Assembly: GCF_005885675.1 (NCBI RefSeq)
Contig: NZ_VANR01000001.1
Coordinates: 496,001 to 560,000, forward strand
Reading direction: 5' to 3'
Source: Polaribacter aestuariivivens
GTDB taxonomy: Bacteria > Bacteroidota > Bacteroidia > Flavobacteriales > Flavobacteriaceae
DNA length: 64,000 bases
The stretch's first letter is position 1, and the number at the start of each line of letters is the position of its first letter. This document shows positions 1 to 9,715 of this stretch, piece after piece. The position numbers and the translations under genes were made by a program. The notes under the pieces were generated by a model. The model was not told the DNA's origin. It made no database searches and saw only the letters and a program-made list of their open reading frames with translations.

Positions 1-25
1 ACTTCTATATTTAAAATGTTACACT

Positions 26-1126
26 GTGCTTAAAAATTTCTTTCTTACCTGTTCTGGAGTCGATAAAAACCTAATTGAAAACTGTTCTAATGGTGAACAA
101 AACAAATATGTGGGCATTGGAGCCACCGTTTTTTTTACGGCAATTATGGCAACCATTGCAGGCAGTTATGCACTTTTTACTGTTTTCGATAATTTATATG
201 CTGCGATTTTCTTTGGATTAATTTGGGGATTGTTAATTTTTAATTTAGATCGTTTTATCGTTTCCACTATCAAAAAAAGGGACAACAAATGGAAAGAATT
301 TTTACAAGCTTCACCACGTATTTTATTGGCAGTTATTATTGCGATTGTAATTTCTAAACCATTAGAATTAAAATTGTTTGAGAAAGAAATTAATCAGGTT
401 TTGTTAGCAGAAAAAAACCAAATGACTTTAGATAATAAAACGCAAATAGCAGCACAATTTGCACCAGAAATCGCAAAAATAAATGCAGAAATTGAAGTTT
501 TAAAACAAGAAATAAATACACAAGAAGCAAAAACAAATGCTTTGTACGAAACCTATATTGCAGAAGCTGAAGGTAGAAAAGGAACAAAATTATTGGGCAA
601 AGGACCTGTTTATAAAGAAAAAAGAGAAAAACACGACGCTTCTTTGCTTTTATTGAATAATTTAAGAAAAGAAAACGCAGAAAAAATTAAAAATAAAGAA
701 GCAGCTATTGCAACATTAATAGAAAATCAGAAAAACTACGAAAGCAAAACACAGCCTATTATTACAAATTTTGACGGTTTGATGGCAAGAATTAATGCTT
801 TAAACAAATTGCCTTGGTTTACTTCTTTCTTTATTTTCTTGTTGTTTTTAGCGATAGAAACATCACCTATTTTTGCAAAATTAATTTCACCAAAAGGTGA
901 ATATGATTTTAAATTAGAAGACGAAGAAACTGCCGTAAAAACATGGGTAAAACAACAAGTAAACCAAAGAAATGAATTATTACAAGCAGATATTGCTGTT
1001 AACAAAAAAGTGTATGAAGATATTGCTACAGAAGAAGAAATCTATGCTTATAAACAAAAAATGGCTCGCGACTTAATGAAATTACAAGCCGATTCGTTTT
1101 ATAAAAAACAACAAAAAATGTTGTAA
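26..1126 (+). CDS. DUF4407 domain-containing membrane protein
   Basis: Matches the DUF4407 family by its N-terminal block (FFLTCSG, then GEQNKYVGIGATVFF) and overall plan. Hydrophobic segments lie near residues 32-53, 57-76, 97-113 and 262-284. Between the third and fourth is a long charged, coiled-coil-like region (about 120-255) rich in E, K, Q and A, probably on one face of the membrane. Function is unknown. The reading frame is open to the left edge of the window and the first usable start is GTG at 26; the family usually begins at this point (M-L-x-x-F-F), so the gene is probably complete, but an upstream start cannot be excluded. It is followed by palindromic repeats before the convergent phnA gene. 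Confidence 0.85.
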   Translation: MLKNFFLTCSGVDKNLIENCSNGEQNKYVGIGATVFFTAIMATIAGSYALFTVFDNLYAAIFFGLIWGLLIFNLDRFIVSTIKKRDNKWKEFLQASPRILLAVIIAIVISKPLELKLFEKEINQVLLAEKNQMTLDNKTQIAAQFAPEIAKINAEIEVLKQEINTQEAKTNALYETYIAEAEGRKGTKLLGKGPVYKEKREKHDASLLLLNNLRKENAEKIKNKEAAIATLIENQKNYESKTQPIITNFDGLMARINALNKLPWFTSFFIFLLFLAIETSPIFAKLISPKGEYDFKLEDEETAVKTWVKQQVNQRNELLQADIAVNKKVYEDIATEEEIYAYKQKMARDLMKLQADSFYKKQQKML

Positions 1127-1147
1127 TCCCTTTTGTCTTTTAAACAT

Positions 1148-1236
1148 TTTCCCCAAAGGGGAAAGTGAGCTACAAATTCTATAAAAAGAGTTTCGCAAGA
1201 GTGTCTCTCTCCTTTGGAGAGATTAAGAGAGGATTA
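1148..1236. repeat. Intergenic palindromic repeats (REP-like)
   Basis: Two short hairpins lie between convergent genes: TTTCCCC/GGGGAAA with an AAA loop (1148-1164) and CTCTCC/GGAGAG with a TTT loop (1207-1221), the latter followed by a second AGAGAGGA copy that runs into the phnA stop codon. Such CTCTCC-TTT-GGAGAG palindromes are familiar from intergenic spaces of Flavobacteriaceae genomes; neither has a strong T tract, so they look more like REP elements than terminators. Confidence 0.5.
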
Positions 1237-1824
1237 CTCTTTTTCCGCCATTTTTTTTACGTAATCTGTAATAATTACAATTTGGGTTGAGCCTACTCTA
1301 CCTTCAATATATTTTTCGTTTTCGTGGTCTAATGAAATTCTGCGAACTGCAGTTCCTTGTTTGGCAACCATACTAGAGCCTTTTACTTTCAAATCTTTGA
1401 TTAAAACTACAGAATCTCCTGCTTGTAAAATAGCGCCATTGGCATCTCTGTGAATTATTTTTTCGCTTTCGTCTAAATGATCTCCAGATTCTTTTGCGAA
1501 ACGCACATCATCATCTTCTAAATACATCATGTCTAACAAATCTTTTGGCCAACCTTCGTTTTTTAAACGAGATAACATTCTCCAAGCAACTACTTTTACA
1601 GCTCTAAATTCGCTCCACATAGCATCGTTTAAACAACGCCAATGATTTACATCTGTATTTTCTGGATTTTCAATTTGATCGATACAAGTTTCACAAGCCA
1701 ACAAACTACCATCAACACCACCTGTAGATGTTGGTTTTACTTCGTAAACAGCTAAATTATTGGTTGCAGCACATAATTCACATTTATTACCACTTCTGTT
1801 TTCTAAATCTTGTTGTAAACTCAT
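1234..1824 (-). CDS. phnA: PhnA/YjdM-like zinc-ribbon protein
   Basis: The N-terminus carries a four-cysteine zinc ribbon (C15xxC18 and C44xxC47); the C-terminal part (about 126-192) is the PhnA domain with the GDSVVLIKDLKVKG-like core. Family members are small zinc-ribbon proteins named for linkage to alkylphosphonate genes in E. coli, but no phosphonate genes are near and the family has no settled reaction, so the name says little about function here. The start codon overlaps the stop of the cyclo-ligase gene by four bases (ATGA), so the two are translationally coupled. Confidence 0.85.
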   Translation of the reverse strand: MSLQQDLENRSGNKCELCAATNNLAVYEVKPTSTGGVDGSLLACETCIDQIENPENTDVNHWRCLNDAMWSEFRAVKVVAWRMLSRLKNEGWPKDLLDMMYLEDDDVRFAKESGDHLDESEKIIHRDANGAILQAGDSVVLIKDLKVKGSSMVAKQGTAVRRISLDHENEKYIEGRVGSTQIVIITDYVKKMAEKE

Positions 1825-2372
1825 TTCTTAGGATATATTATTTGGTTCAAAGCTACATCAAATTTGTGAATGTCGTTAATTTTTGAAACGGGTTTAAAAA
1901 AATTAATTCCAATTGTTTTTACGGTAGGTTTGCATTCCGCTAAAAAACCGTCGTAAAACCCTTTTCCATAACCAACTCTGTAATTATTTTTATCGGAAAT
2001 TAGCATCGGCACAAAAACTAAATCTATTTCCTTTGGGTGTATTTCTTTGGCATTTATAGGCTCTGGAACTCCCCAAGAATTGACTTCTAATTTGGTGTTT
2101 TTATCGAAAATAAAATGTTGTAATGTATTGTTATCGAAATCGCACTTACTCACTACAATTGTTTTGTTATTTTTATTTAAAAAATCGATAATGGGTTGTG
2201 TGTTAATTTCATCGTATTTTCTAATGGTTAAAAAAAGATGAACAACTTGTATTTCAGAAAAATCCAATTCAAAAATTTGATTGTAAATATCTTGCTCCAT
2301 TTCTAATTTTTGATTTGGAGATAATTGCTTTCTTTTTGCTTTGTATATTTTTCGAAGTTCTTTTTTAAACAT
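1821..2372 (-). CDS. 5-formyltetrahydrofolate cyclo-ligase
   Basis: A 183-residue protein of the MTHFS/YgfA family: basic N-terminus (FKKELRKIYKAKR), a central LVFVPMLISD strand and the family signature RVGYGKGFYDGFL near residues 133-145 that builds the ATP/substrate site. It would convert 5-formyl-THF to 5,10-methenyl-THF using ATP in the cytoplasm, returning a dead-end folate to one-carbon metabolism. It lies seven bases downstream of ade and overlaps phnA by four bases, suggesting an ade-cyclo-ligase-phnA transcript. Length is typical of the family. Confidence 0.93.
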   Translation of the reverse strand: MFKKELRKIYKAKRKQLSPNQKLEMEQDIYNQIFELDFSEIQVVHLFLTIRKYDEINTQPIIDFLNKNNKTIVVSKCDFDNNTLQHFIFDKNTKLEVNSWGVPEPINAKEIHPKEIDLVFVPMLISDKNNYRVGYGKGFYDGFLAECKPTVKTIGINFFKPVSKINDIHKFDVALNQIIYPKK

Positions 2373-2379
2373 ACGCTTT

Positions 2380-4017
2380 TTATTGAATTTCTAATGAAGT
2401 AAATTGAAAACTATTTCCATCAAACAACCCTTTGTCAGACAGTTTTAAAGAAGGAATTACCAACAAAGCCATAAATGACAAACTCATATAAGGAGCTCGT
2501 AATTTACTACCCATTTGTTTAGCCATTTTATCTAATGTTGCATACGATTTTCCAATTTCTTGAGCAGATTTGTCGCTCATAATTCCTGCAACTGGTAATG
2601 GAACTATTTTTTTTTCTTTTGAATTTACAGCACAAACTCCTCCTCTATTTTCAATAATTAAATTTACAGCTTTACAAATTGCTTCGTCAGAAACACCAAC
2701 TGCAATAATATTGTGAGAATCGTGCCCAACTGAACTTGCAATGGCACCTTCTTTTAATCCGAAGTTTTTGATGAATGCAATTGCTGGTTTATCATTATTA
2801 TAACGATTTACAACTGTCATTTTTAAAACATCTGTTGCTGTATTTGAAACTAAATTACCATCTGTAATTAAGCTTTTTGCTTCAATTTGATTGGTAACTA
2901 ATTCGCCATCCAACGCTTCAATTACTCTAATTTTTTCTGCGGAAGAATCAAATCTAAAATCTTGTATTTTCTTTTTATCTGTGTTAAAATTATTCAATAC
3001 CTCAAAATCTACATGTTTTACAAACGACTTTCCGTTTTTAGCAACCAATGCTCCATTAATGTAAGTTTCCAAAACTTTGAATTTTTGTAAATCTTCCACA
3101 ACAATAAAATCGGCAGTATCTCCGGTTTGTAATAACCCAACGTCTAAATTGTAATATTTTACAGGATTTACACAAGCTGCTTGTAAAACTTTAAAAACAT
3201 CAATACCTTTCAAAACTGCTCTTTCACAAAGTTGATTGATATGACCTAACAACAAATCATCTGGATGTTTATCATCAGAGCAAAACATCATTTTTTCGAA
3301 ATATTCTGGTAGTAAATCAATTAAAGCTTCAAAGTTTTTTGCGGCACTTCCTTCGCGAATTAAAACCTTCATTCCTTTTTGTAATTTCTCTAAACCTTCT
3401 TCATAAGAAAAACATTCGTGGTCTGTAGAAATTCCTGCAGCAATGTATTTAGTTACATCCTCTCCTCTTAATCCAGGAGCATGCCCATCAACTGGTTTGT
3501 TGTTGTTTTTTGCATGTTTTATTTTTGCTAAAACCTCTTCATCATCAAACAAAACACCAGGATAATTCATCATTTCTGCCAGATACTTAATATCTGGATT
3601 TTGCATCATTTTTTTAATGTCGTTTGAATTTATAACTGCTCCTGCACTTTCAAAAGAAGTTGCTGGCACACAACTTGGTGCTCCAAAATTGAATTTTAAC
3701 GGAACTTTCTTTCCATTTTCAATCATAAATTCAACACCCTTTACGCCTAAAACATTGGCAATTTCATGCGGATCTGAAACTGTAGCAACTGTTCCGTGAG
3801 TTACCGCAATTTTTGCAAATTCAGAAGGTACTAACATAGAACTTTCAATATGTATATGTGCATCTATAAAACCTGGTAAAATAAAATTTTCTTGGTTGTG
3901 ATTAGCTGTTCTAATTTCTAAAATTTTCCCATTTTTAACTTCAACCTCGCCTTTGAAAATTCTTTTATTTTGAATATCTACAATATTTCCTTGTACAATC
4001 ATGTTAATACTTTTCAC
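2380..4017 (-). CDS. ade: Adenine deaminase
   Basis: A 545-residue amidohydrolase-fold protein. The metal-binding [13 protein letters not shown] motif (about 48-60), the DHEC segment and the [12 protein letters not shown] motif (about 245-256) are diagnostic of bacterial adenine deaminases, as is the C-terminal LPVAGIMSD block. It hydrolyses adenine to hypoxanthine and ammonia in purine salvage. It is first in a likely three-gene minus-strand operon. The family usually runs 550-590 residues, so this copy is slightly short but has all the recognisable motifs. Confidence 0.95.
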   Translation of the reverse strand: MKSINMIVQGNIVDIQNKRIFKGEVEVKNGKILEIRTANHNQENFILPGFIDAHIHIESSMLVPSEFAKIAVTHGTVATVSDPHEIANVLGVKGVEFMIENGKKVPLKFNFGAPSCVPATSFESAGAVINSNDIKKMMQNPDIKYLAEMMNYPGVLFDDEEVLAKIKHAKNNNKPVDGHAPGLRGEDVTKYIAAGISTDHECFSYEEGLEKLQKGMKVLIREGSAAKNFEALIDLLPEYFEKMMFCSDDKHPDDLLLGHINQLCERAVLKGIDVFKVLQAACVNPVKYYNLDVGLLQTGDTADFIVVEDLQKFKVLETYINGALVAKNGKSFVKHVDFEVLNNFNTDKKKIQDFRFDSSAEKIRVIEALDGELVTNQIEAKSLITDGNLVSNTATDVLKMTVVNRYNNDKPAIAFIKNFGLKEGAIASSVGHDSHNIIAVGVSDEAICKAVNLIIENRGGVCAVNSKEKKIVPLPVAGIMSDKSAQEIGKSYATLDKMAKQMGSKLRAPYMSLSFMALLVIPSLKLSDKGLFDGNSFQFTSLEIQ

Positions 4018-4078
4018 AAAACTACAAATAATAAAAAGGGAATTTTAAAAAACTAAATAGAAAGTATTATTTTTGATT

Positions 4079-4789
4079 ATGAATAAAACCCAAGGCTTTA
4101 TAGAGTTTAAAAATTGGACTGAAAATCAAAATTTTTCCTTACAAGAACTATTTCCTACAATAAAAAAAAATGAAATTTTTAATATTGATTTAAGTACCAA
4201 AAACACTTTAGTAAAAACGGAAAGTGAATTTAATAATCCTGAATATTTTTCAGAGAAATTAGAAGAAATTCAATTAAAAAACCCTACTAAAATTATTGCT
4301 GGTGGATATTTAGAAAAACGTGCTTTGTACACTTCAGATATTTACAATGCTACAGATAAAAATAGTCATGAAAAAAGAAACATTCACTTAGGTGTTGATT
4401 TTTGGTTACCAAGCGAAACACCAGTTCATGCCATTTGTGATGGCGAAGTTGTTTCTGCTACTCACCAAAAACCATACAAAGGTTATGGTGGTTTTATTAT
4501 TTTAAAGCATACTTTTAATGAAGTAATTTTTTACACATTGTATGGACACTTATCTAAAAAAAGTACTTTAAAATTTTCTGTTGGTGACATCATTAAAAAA
4601 GATGCTAAAATTGGCGTTTTAGGTAATTATGCTGAGAATGGAGAATGGGTTCCGCATTTGCATTTTCAAATTATGCTATCACTTTTAAATTACGACAATG
4701 ATTTTCCTGGAGTTGCTTTAGAAAGTGAATTAGCTTTCTGGAAAACAGTATGCCCAAATCCAAACATGCTTTTAAAAATGAACTCTTAA
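4079..4789 (+). CDS. M23-family metallopeptidase-like protein without signal peptide
   Basis: Contains the M23/LytM metal-site motifs HLGVD (H103, D107), YGH (H157) and PHLHFQ (H193, H195), numbered from the ATG at 4079; a TTG two codons upstream gives the longer reading but is a less likely start. There is no signal peptide or membrane segment, unusual for a peptidoglycan endopeptidase. The C-terminal DFPGVA...CPNPNMLL block resembles the M23-like middle domain of the phosphotransferase-M23-class-III-aminotransferase fusion proteins, so a non-peptidoglycan role is possible. All zinc ligands appear intact. The preceding ade gene is divergent. Confidence 0.85.
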   Translation: MNKTQGFIEFKNWTENQNFSLQELFPTIKKNEIFNIDLSTKNTLVKTESEFNNPEYFSEKLEEIQLKNPTKIIAGGYLEKRALYTSDIYNATDKNSHEKRNIHLGVDFWLPSETPVHAICDGEVVSATHQKPYKGYGGFIILKHTFNEVIFYTLYGHLSKKSTLKFSVGDIIKKDAKIGVLGNYAENGEWVPHLHFQIMLSLLNYDNDFPGVALESELAFWKTVCPNPNMLLKMNS

Positions 4790-4846
4790 TATAATTTGTT
4801 ATCATTAAAAATATAAACCTTATTTTTATAAACCAATACAAAATTT

Positions 4847-7800
4847 ATGATACTTAAAAAACAATTATACATTCTCTTATTTGCAATTTCTTCGATAGTA
4901 ATTGCACAAGAAAAAAAAGAAAAATGGAATGTAAATAATCCGCATGAAAACTGGTTATACAATTCTTTCAACTTAAGTACAGATGAAGGTACTTGGATGA
5001 ATTTAGATGTGAGTCCTGATGGAAAAACAATTGTTTTTGATTTATTAGGTGACATTTACAAAATGCCAATTTCTGGAGGAACAGCTACCATATTAAGATC
5101 TGGTTTAGCGTACGAAGTACAACCAAGATTTAGCCCAAATGGAAAATATATTTCTTTTACAAGTGATGCTGAAGGAGGTAACAATATTTGGGTAATGAAA
5201 GCTGATGGAAGTGAAGCAAAATCCATCACAAAAGAAAAATATAGATTGTTAAACAATGCTGTTTGGACTCCTGATGGAAAATCTTTAGTTGCTAGAAAAC
5301 ATTACACTTCAACACGTTCTGTAGGTGCTGGAGAAATGTGGCAATACCCTCTTTCTGGTGACGCTGGCTTAAGATTAACTTCAAGAAAAAACGATCAGCA
5401 AGATGTGAATGATCCTTCAATTTCTGCTGATGGAAAATATTTGTATTATGCTGAAGATATGTATCCAGGAGGTTTTTTTCAATACAACAAAGACCCAAAC
5501 AAGCAAATTTATGTAATCAAACAGTACAACTTTGAAACTGGAGAAATTAAACAAATAACTGGTGGTCCAGGTGGTGCAGCAAGACCAGTAGTATCAAAAG
5601 ACGGTAAGTTATTAGCTTTCGTAAAACGTGTTAGGACAAAAACAGTTTTATATATACATGAATTAGAAACAGGTAAAGAATACCCAATTTATCATGATTT
5701 AAGTAAAGACCAACAAGAAGCTTGGGCTGTTTTTGGGGTATATCCTCATTTTACGTGGTTACCAAACAACAAAGAAATTATTTTTTGGTCTGAAGGAAAA
5801 ATAAATAAAATTAATATAGATTCTAAAACAGTAGTAAATATTCCTTTTGAAGTAAATCAAGATATTAAATTGGCTCAAACGCATCATGTAAAAAGAAAAG
5901 TTTTTGAACCTAGTTTTACTTCTAAAATGATAAAAGATGTAGAAACTTCTGCTGATGGAAAAACCATAATTTTCACATCTTTAGGACATATTTACAAAAA
6001 AGAGTTACCTAATGGAGCACCTATAAGAATAACCGATTTAACAGATTTTGAAGCTGAACCTAGTTTTTCTACTGATGGGAATTCTGTAATTTTTGTAACT
6101 TGGAATGATGAAGAGCTAGGTGCCATTTACAAAGTAAACTTAGATGGTACAAACTTAACAAAACTAACCTCTGAAGAAGGAATTTACAGAACACCTCGTT
6201 ATAACAATGCTGGAACCAGAATTACGTATCGTAAAGAAAGTGGAAATGGCGATCAAGGTTTTGATTACACAAAAAAAACAGGAATTTATACAGCTTATTT
6301 AGATGGAACTGGAGCAAACAAAATAACTGATGATGGAGAATTTCCAATGTTTTCTGCTAATGACGAACGCATTTTTTATCAAACAGGAGGTTCTTTTTTT
6401 GGAGGATTAACCAAAAAATTAAAAAGTGTAAATTTAAATGGAAAAGACGAAAAAAGTCATTTTTCATCAAAATTAGCAAACAGATTGGTACCAAGTAAAG
6501 ATAATAACTGGGTTGCTTTTATACATTTGCACAAGCTATATGTTGCTCCTTTTGTAATGAATGGAAGCGAAATTAATTTAGATGCGAATACAACATCTTT
6601 TAACGTAGAAAGCTTATCTGAAAATGCAGGAATTAACTTACATTGGTCTAACAACGACCAAAAAGTTCATTGGACATTAGGTGAAGATTATTTTACGAAA
6701 GCAATTGTAAACAACACTACAAATCCGTTTGCAAAAACCAATTTATCTTCCGAAACTACAACCACTTTAAAAATTGGTTTAACTACAAAATCAGATATTC
6801 CTGAAGGGAGAATCGCTTTTACAAATGCACGCTTAATTACAATGCATGAAGATAAAGTTATAGAAAATGGAACTATTGTAGTGTATCAAAATAAAATAGA
6901 AAAAATAGGAAGTTCAAAAGAGATTTCCATACCATCTAATGTAAAAATATACGATATGAAAGGCAAAACAATTATGCCTGGTATTGTTGATGTTCATGCA
7001 CATGTTGGTGCTTTTAGAAACGGTTTAAGCACTCAAAAACACTGGCAATTTTATGCTAATTTAGCTTTTGGTGTTACAACTGCTCATGATCCATCTGTAA
7101 ATACTGCTGCTGCTTTTACTTTGGAAGAATTACAAAAAAGCGGACAATTAGTAGGCCCAAGAATGTTTTCTACAGGCTTTATTTTATATGGTGCTGAAGG
7201 TGATTTTAAAGCTGTTGTAAACAACTTAGAAGATGCACGATTTGCAATATCTAGAACCAAAGCTTTTGGTGCAAAATCTGTAAAAAGTTACAATCAACCA
7301 AGAAGAGAACAGCGTCAACAAATTATGCAAGCTGCAAGAGAATATGGTGTAAACGTAGTGCCAGAAGGTGGTTCTAATTTTTATGCCAATATGAGTATGA
7401 TTTTTGACGGTCATACAGGTATTGAACATAATATTCCTGTAGCTCCTTTGTATAAAGATGTTTTAGAGCTTTGGAAAAATAGTAAAACTGGTTACACACC
7501 AACTTTGATTGTAAATTATGGTGGTATGAGTGGTGAGTATGAGTGGTATCAAAAATCAAATGTTTGGGAAAACGAAACACTTTTAAAATATACACCAAGA
7601 TATGTAATAGATTCAAGAGCTAGACACAGAACTATGGTGCCTGAAGAGGAATATAAAAACGGACATATTTTAACTTCAGAATCTGTTACTAACCTCTCAA
7701 AATTAGGTGTAAAAGTAAATTTAGGTGCTCACGGACAATTACAAGGTTTGGGTGCGCATTGGGAATTGTGGATGTTACAACAAGGTGGTTTATCAAATTT

Positions 7801-8116
7801 AGAAGCCTTAAAAGCTGCTACCATAAATGGTGCTGAATATATTGGAGCTTCTGATGAAATAGGTTCTTTAGAAAAAGGAAAATTAGCAGATTTAATTATC
7901 ATGGATAAAAATCCTTTAGATAATATAAAAAATTCTAATTCTGTAATTTATACAATGATAAATGGGCGTTTATACGATATAAATACCATGAATGAAATTG
8001 GAAATTATAATAAAGAAAGGGGAAAATTTTATTTTGAAAATGAAAACTACAACCAAGGTTTTCCTGTGAATTTAAAAACAAATAGCTTTACAACACCTAC
8101 TTGTAGCTGCCATTAA
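4847..8116 (+). CDS. Secreted amidohydrolase with TolB-like beta-propeller
   Basis: A 1089-residue protein with a signal peptide (residues 1-20, ending VIAQ). Residues about 45-640 hold repeated PD40/TolB-type propeller blades (xSPDGKTIVF, FSPNGKYISF, SADGKYLYYA, STDGNSVIFV). Residues about 660-1070 are a metal-dependent amidohydrolase with IMPGIVDVHAHVG as the HxH metal motif and a typical C-terminal GSLEKGKLADLIIMDKNP block. The family combines a periplasmic propeller with an imidazolonepropionase/prolidase-like hydrolase; the substrate is unknown. The C-terminus ends in a cysteine-rich TPTCSCH. A perfect 40-bp palindrome terminates it. Confidence 0.9.
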   Translation: MILKKQLYILLFAISSIVIAQEKKEKWNVNNPHENWLYNSFNLSTDEGTWMNLDVSPDGKTIVFDLLGDIYKMPISGGTATILRSGLAYEVQPRFSPNGKYISFTSDAEGGNNIWVMKADGSEAKSITKEKYRLLNNAVWTPDGKSLVARKHYTSTRSVGAGEMWQYPLSGDAGLRLTSRKNDQQDVNDPSISADGKYLYYAEDMYPGGFFQYNKDPNKQIYVIKQYNFETGEIKQITGGPGGAARPVVSKDGKLLAFVKRVRTKTVLYIHELETGKEYPIYHDLSKDQQEAWAVFGVYPHFTWLPNNKEIIFWSEGKINKINIDSKTVVNIPFEVNQDIKLAQTHHVKRKVFEPSFTSKMIKDVETSADGKTIIFTSLGHIYKKELPNGAPIRITDLTDFEAEPSFSTDGNSVIFVTWNDEELGAIYKVNLDGTNLTKLTSEEGIYRTPRYNNAGTRITYRKESGNGDQGFDYTKKTGIYTAYLDGTGANKITDDGEFPMFSANDERIFYQTGGSFFGGLTKKLKSVNLNGKDEKSHFSSKLANRLVPSKDNNWVAFIHLHKLYVAPFVMNGSEINLDANTTSFNVESLSENAGINLHWSNNDQKVHWTLGEDYFTKAIVNNTTNPFAKTNLSSETTTTLKIGLTTKSDIPEGRIAFTNARLITMHEDKVIENGTIVVYQNKIEKIGSSKEISIPSNVKIYDMKGKTIMPGIVDVHAHVGAFRNGLSTQKHWQFYANLAFGVTTAHDPSVNTAAAFTLEELQKSGQLVGPRMFSTGFILYGAEGDFKAVVNNLEDARFAISRTKAFGAKSVKSYNQPRREQRQQIMQAAREYGVNVVPEGGSNFYANMSMIFDGHTGIEHNIPVAPLYKDVLELWKNSKTGYTPTLIVNYGGMSGEYEWYQKSNVWENETLLKYTPRYVIDSRARHRTMVPEEEYKNGHILTSESVTNLSKLGVKVNLGAHGQLQGLGAHWELWMLQQGGLSNLEALKAATINGAEYIGASDEIGSLEKGKLADLIIMDKNPLDNIKNSNSVIYTMINGRLYDINTMNEIGNYNKERGKFYFENENYNQGFPVNLKTNSFTTPTCSCH

Positions 8117-8140
8117 ATTTATTATAAGAAATAACTAATA

Positions 8141-8187
8141 AAGGCTTTTCAAATGAAATATATTTCATTTGAAAAGCCTTCTTTTTT
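8141..8187. terminator. Bidirectional terminator, perfect 40-bp palindrome
   Basis: Bases 8141-8160 and 8161-8180 are exact reverse complements with no loop bases (AAGGCTTTTC arm ends), followed by CTTTTTT on the plus side. It lies between the convergent amidohydrolase and MmcQ-like genes. Confidence 0.85.
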
Positions 8188-8203
8188 ATTAGAATTACTT
8201 CAA

Positions 8204-8572
8204 CTATAAATTCTCTAATTCTGCTTGTAATTTCTTTGGCAAACCTTTCACAACCAATTTATAAGAATGATTTATAAGTTCTCTAACCAAATCATCAGAA
8301 ACATCTGAAGAATTTATAGTGACAGTGTTCCAATGTTTTTTGCTCATGTGAAATCCAGGTGCAATTCCTTCATATTCTCCACGCAATTCTTCAGCTTTAT
8401 CTGGATTGCATTTTAAATTTATTTTCTGTTCACCATTTTCCCATTTACTTAAACCCACCAAAGCAAACATTTTATCCATTACTTTAAAAACAAGAGTTAC
8501 ATCATCAAAAGGAAAATGTTCTGTAACTCCTTTTTTGGCAATACAAAAACCTCTTAATTGTTCTATGTGCAT
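8204..8572 (-). CDS. MmcQ/YjbR family protein
   Basis: A 122-residue single-domain protein of the MmcQ/YjbR (CyaY-like fold) family: N-terminal LRGFCIAKKGVTEHFPFDD, a central KINLKCNPDKAEELR strand-helix and the C-terminal HWNTVTINSSDVSDDLVRELI block are typical. Members bind DNA in some reports, but no role is established. It is a single gene between a convergent terminator and the divergent corA. Confidence 0.88.
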   Translation of the reverse strand: MHIEQLRGFCIAKKGVTEHFPFDDVTLVFKVMDKMFALVGLSKWENGEQKINLKCNPDKAEELRGEYEGIAPGFHMSKKHWNTVTINSSDVSDDLVRELINHSYKLVVKGLPKKLQAELENL

Positions 8573-8642
8573 AAAGTCTGTTTAAAGTAGTTTTAATTTT
8601 CAATTTAAAAAAGTATCTTTAACTAAGCAAATATTTATTCAA

Positions 8643-9623
8643 ATGGAACAAAATTTTCTTGATAACACTACAATTATAAATTATTCTGATAAAAATTATG
8701 AGAAAACAAAATTTTTAGCACTTTCTCAAATAGATTTATCTGCTCATTCTAATTCCACAAAATGGATTAATACTTACGGCATAGAATATCAAGATGAATT
8801 TAAATCTGTTATTTTAGAAAATAATTTAGACGATTTTTTGATTAAATTATTAATGGAAGAAGAACATGCTACCAAAGTAATTGTATTAGAAAATTTACTA
8901 TTTGTTACGGTTAAAGTTTTAAAAACCGAAGGAAAAACGTTAGATGATGAGCAAATGATTTTTATAGTATCTCCCAATTTTTTATGGTCTATACAAGAAA
9001 AACCAGGAGACTATTTTAATTGGATTCGTGAACGTTTAGAAGGTCATAAAGGTATTGTTAGAAAAAAGAAAGCTGACTATTTACTTTATTTAATTATTGA
9101 AGCAATTATAGACAATTACCAAGAAACTTACGCGAAACATGCCGAAATTAGTGCCTCTCAATTAAATGCAACACTTATAAAACCTACTCCAGAGTTTACA
9201 TCTTTGGTAGAAACCAGAAAACAAGAATTGTTTAGTTTTAAAAAAGCTGCAATTGGTTTAAGAGACATGATTGTTAAATTAGAAAAAGTAGATATTAAAG
9301 GTGTAGATATTAAATATTTTAGTGAAATAAAAGAGCAAACCAACAACCTAATTTCTAATATAGATTTTGAATTACAAGAATTGGAAAGTAAAATAAATTT
9401 GATTTTTAGTATCCAAGGACATCGTTTAAATGAAGTAATGAAAACATTAACTATTTTGTCTGTAATTTTTATTCCCCTAACATTTTTAGCAGGAATTTAC
9501 GGAATGAATTTCGAGCACATACCTGAATTAAAATTTAAATATGGGTATTTTATTTTATTAGGAGTAATGGTTTTAGTAACTTTTGGAGCTGTTTGGTATT
9601 TTAAACGTAAGAAATGGTTTTAA
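8643..9623 (+). CDS. corA: CorA-type magnesium/cobalt channel
   Basis: A 326-residue protein with the CorA plan: a soluble alpha/beta cytoplasmic funnel, a long helical stalk (about 190-255), and two C-terminal membrane helices (about 262-284 and 298-318). The signature YGMNF (GMN at about 287-289) sits at the end of the first helix as in the pore of CorA channels, and a basic KRKKWF tail follows. It would carry Mg2+ (or Co2+/Ni2+) across the inner membrane. Single-gene unit. Confidence 0.93.
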   Translation: MEQNFLDNTTIINYSDKNYEKTKFLALSQIDLSAHSNSTKWINTYGIEYQDEFKSVILENNLDDFLIKLLMEEEHATKVIVLENLLFVTVKVLKTEGKTLDDEQMIFIVSPNFLWSIQEKPGDYFNWIRERLEGHKGIVRKKKADYLLYLIIEAIIDNYQETYAKHAEISASQLNATLIKPTPEFTSLVETRKQELFSFKKAAIGLRDMIVKLEKVDIKGVDIKYFSEIKEQTNNLISNIDFELQELESKINLIFSIQGHRLNEVMKTLTILSVIFIPLTFLAGIYGMNFEHIPELKFKYGYFILLGVMVLVTFGAVWYFKRKKWF

Positions 9624-9675
9624 TATTTAGTATTAATTAGAACACGAATTTCTCGAGTTTCGCTAAAAAGAATGA

Positions 9676-9702
9676 CACAGATTTCACGGATTTTACAGAT
9701 TT
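9676..9702. repeat. Three tandem 9-bp units (CACAGATTT type)
   Basis: CACAGATTT, CACGGATTT and TACAGATTT follow one another directly in the space between corA and the DUF4260 gene. An upstream CACGAATTTCTCGAGTTTCGC stretch looks like degenerate copies of the same unit. No function can be read from it. Confidence 0.55.
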
Positions 9703-9715
9703 GATTGGTTTCATA

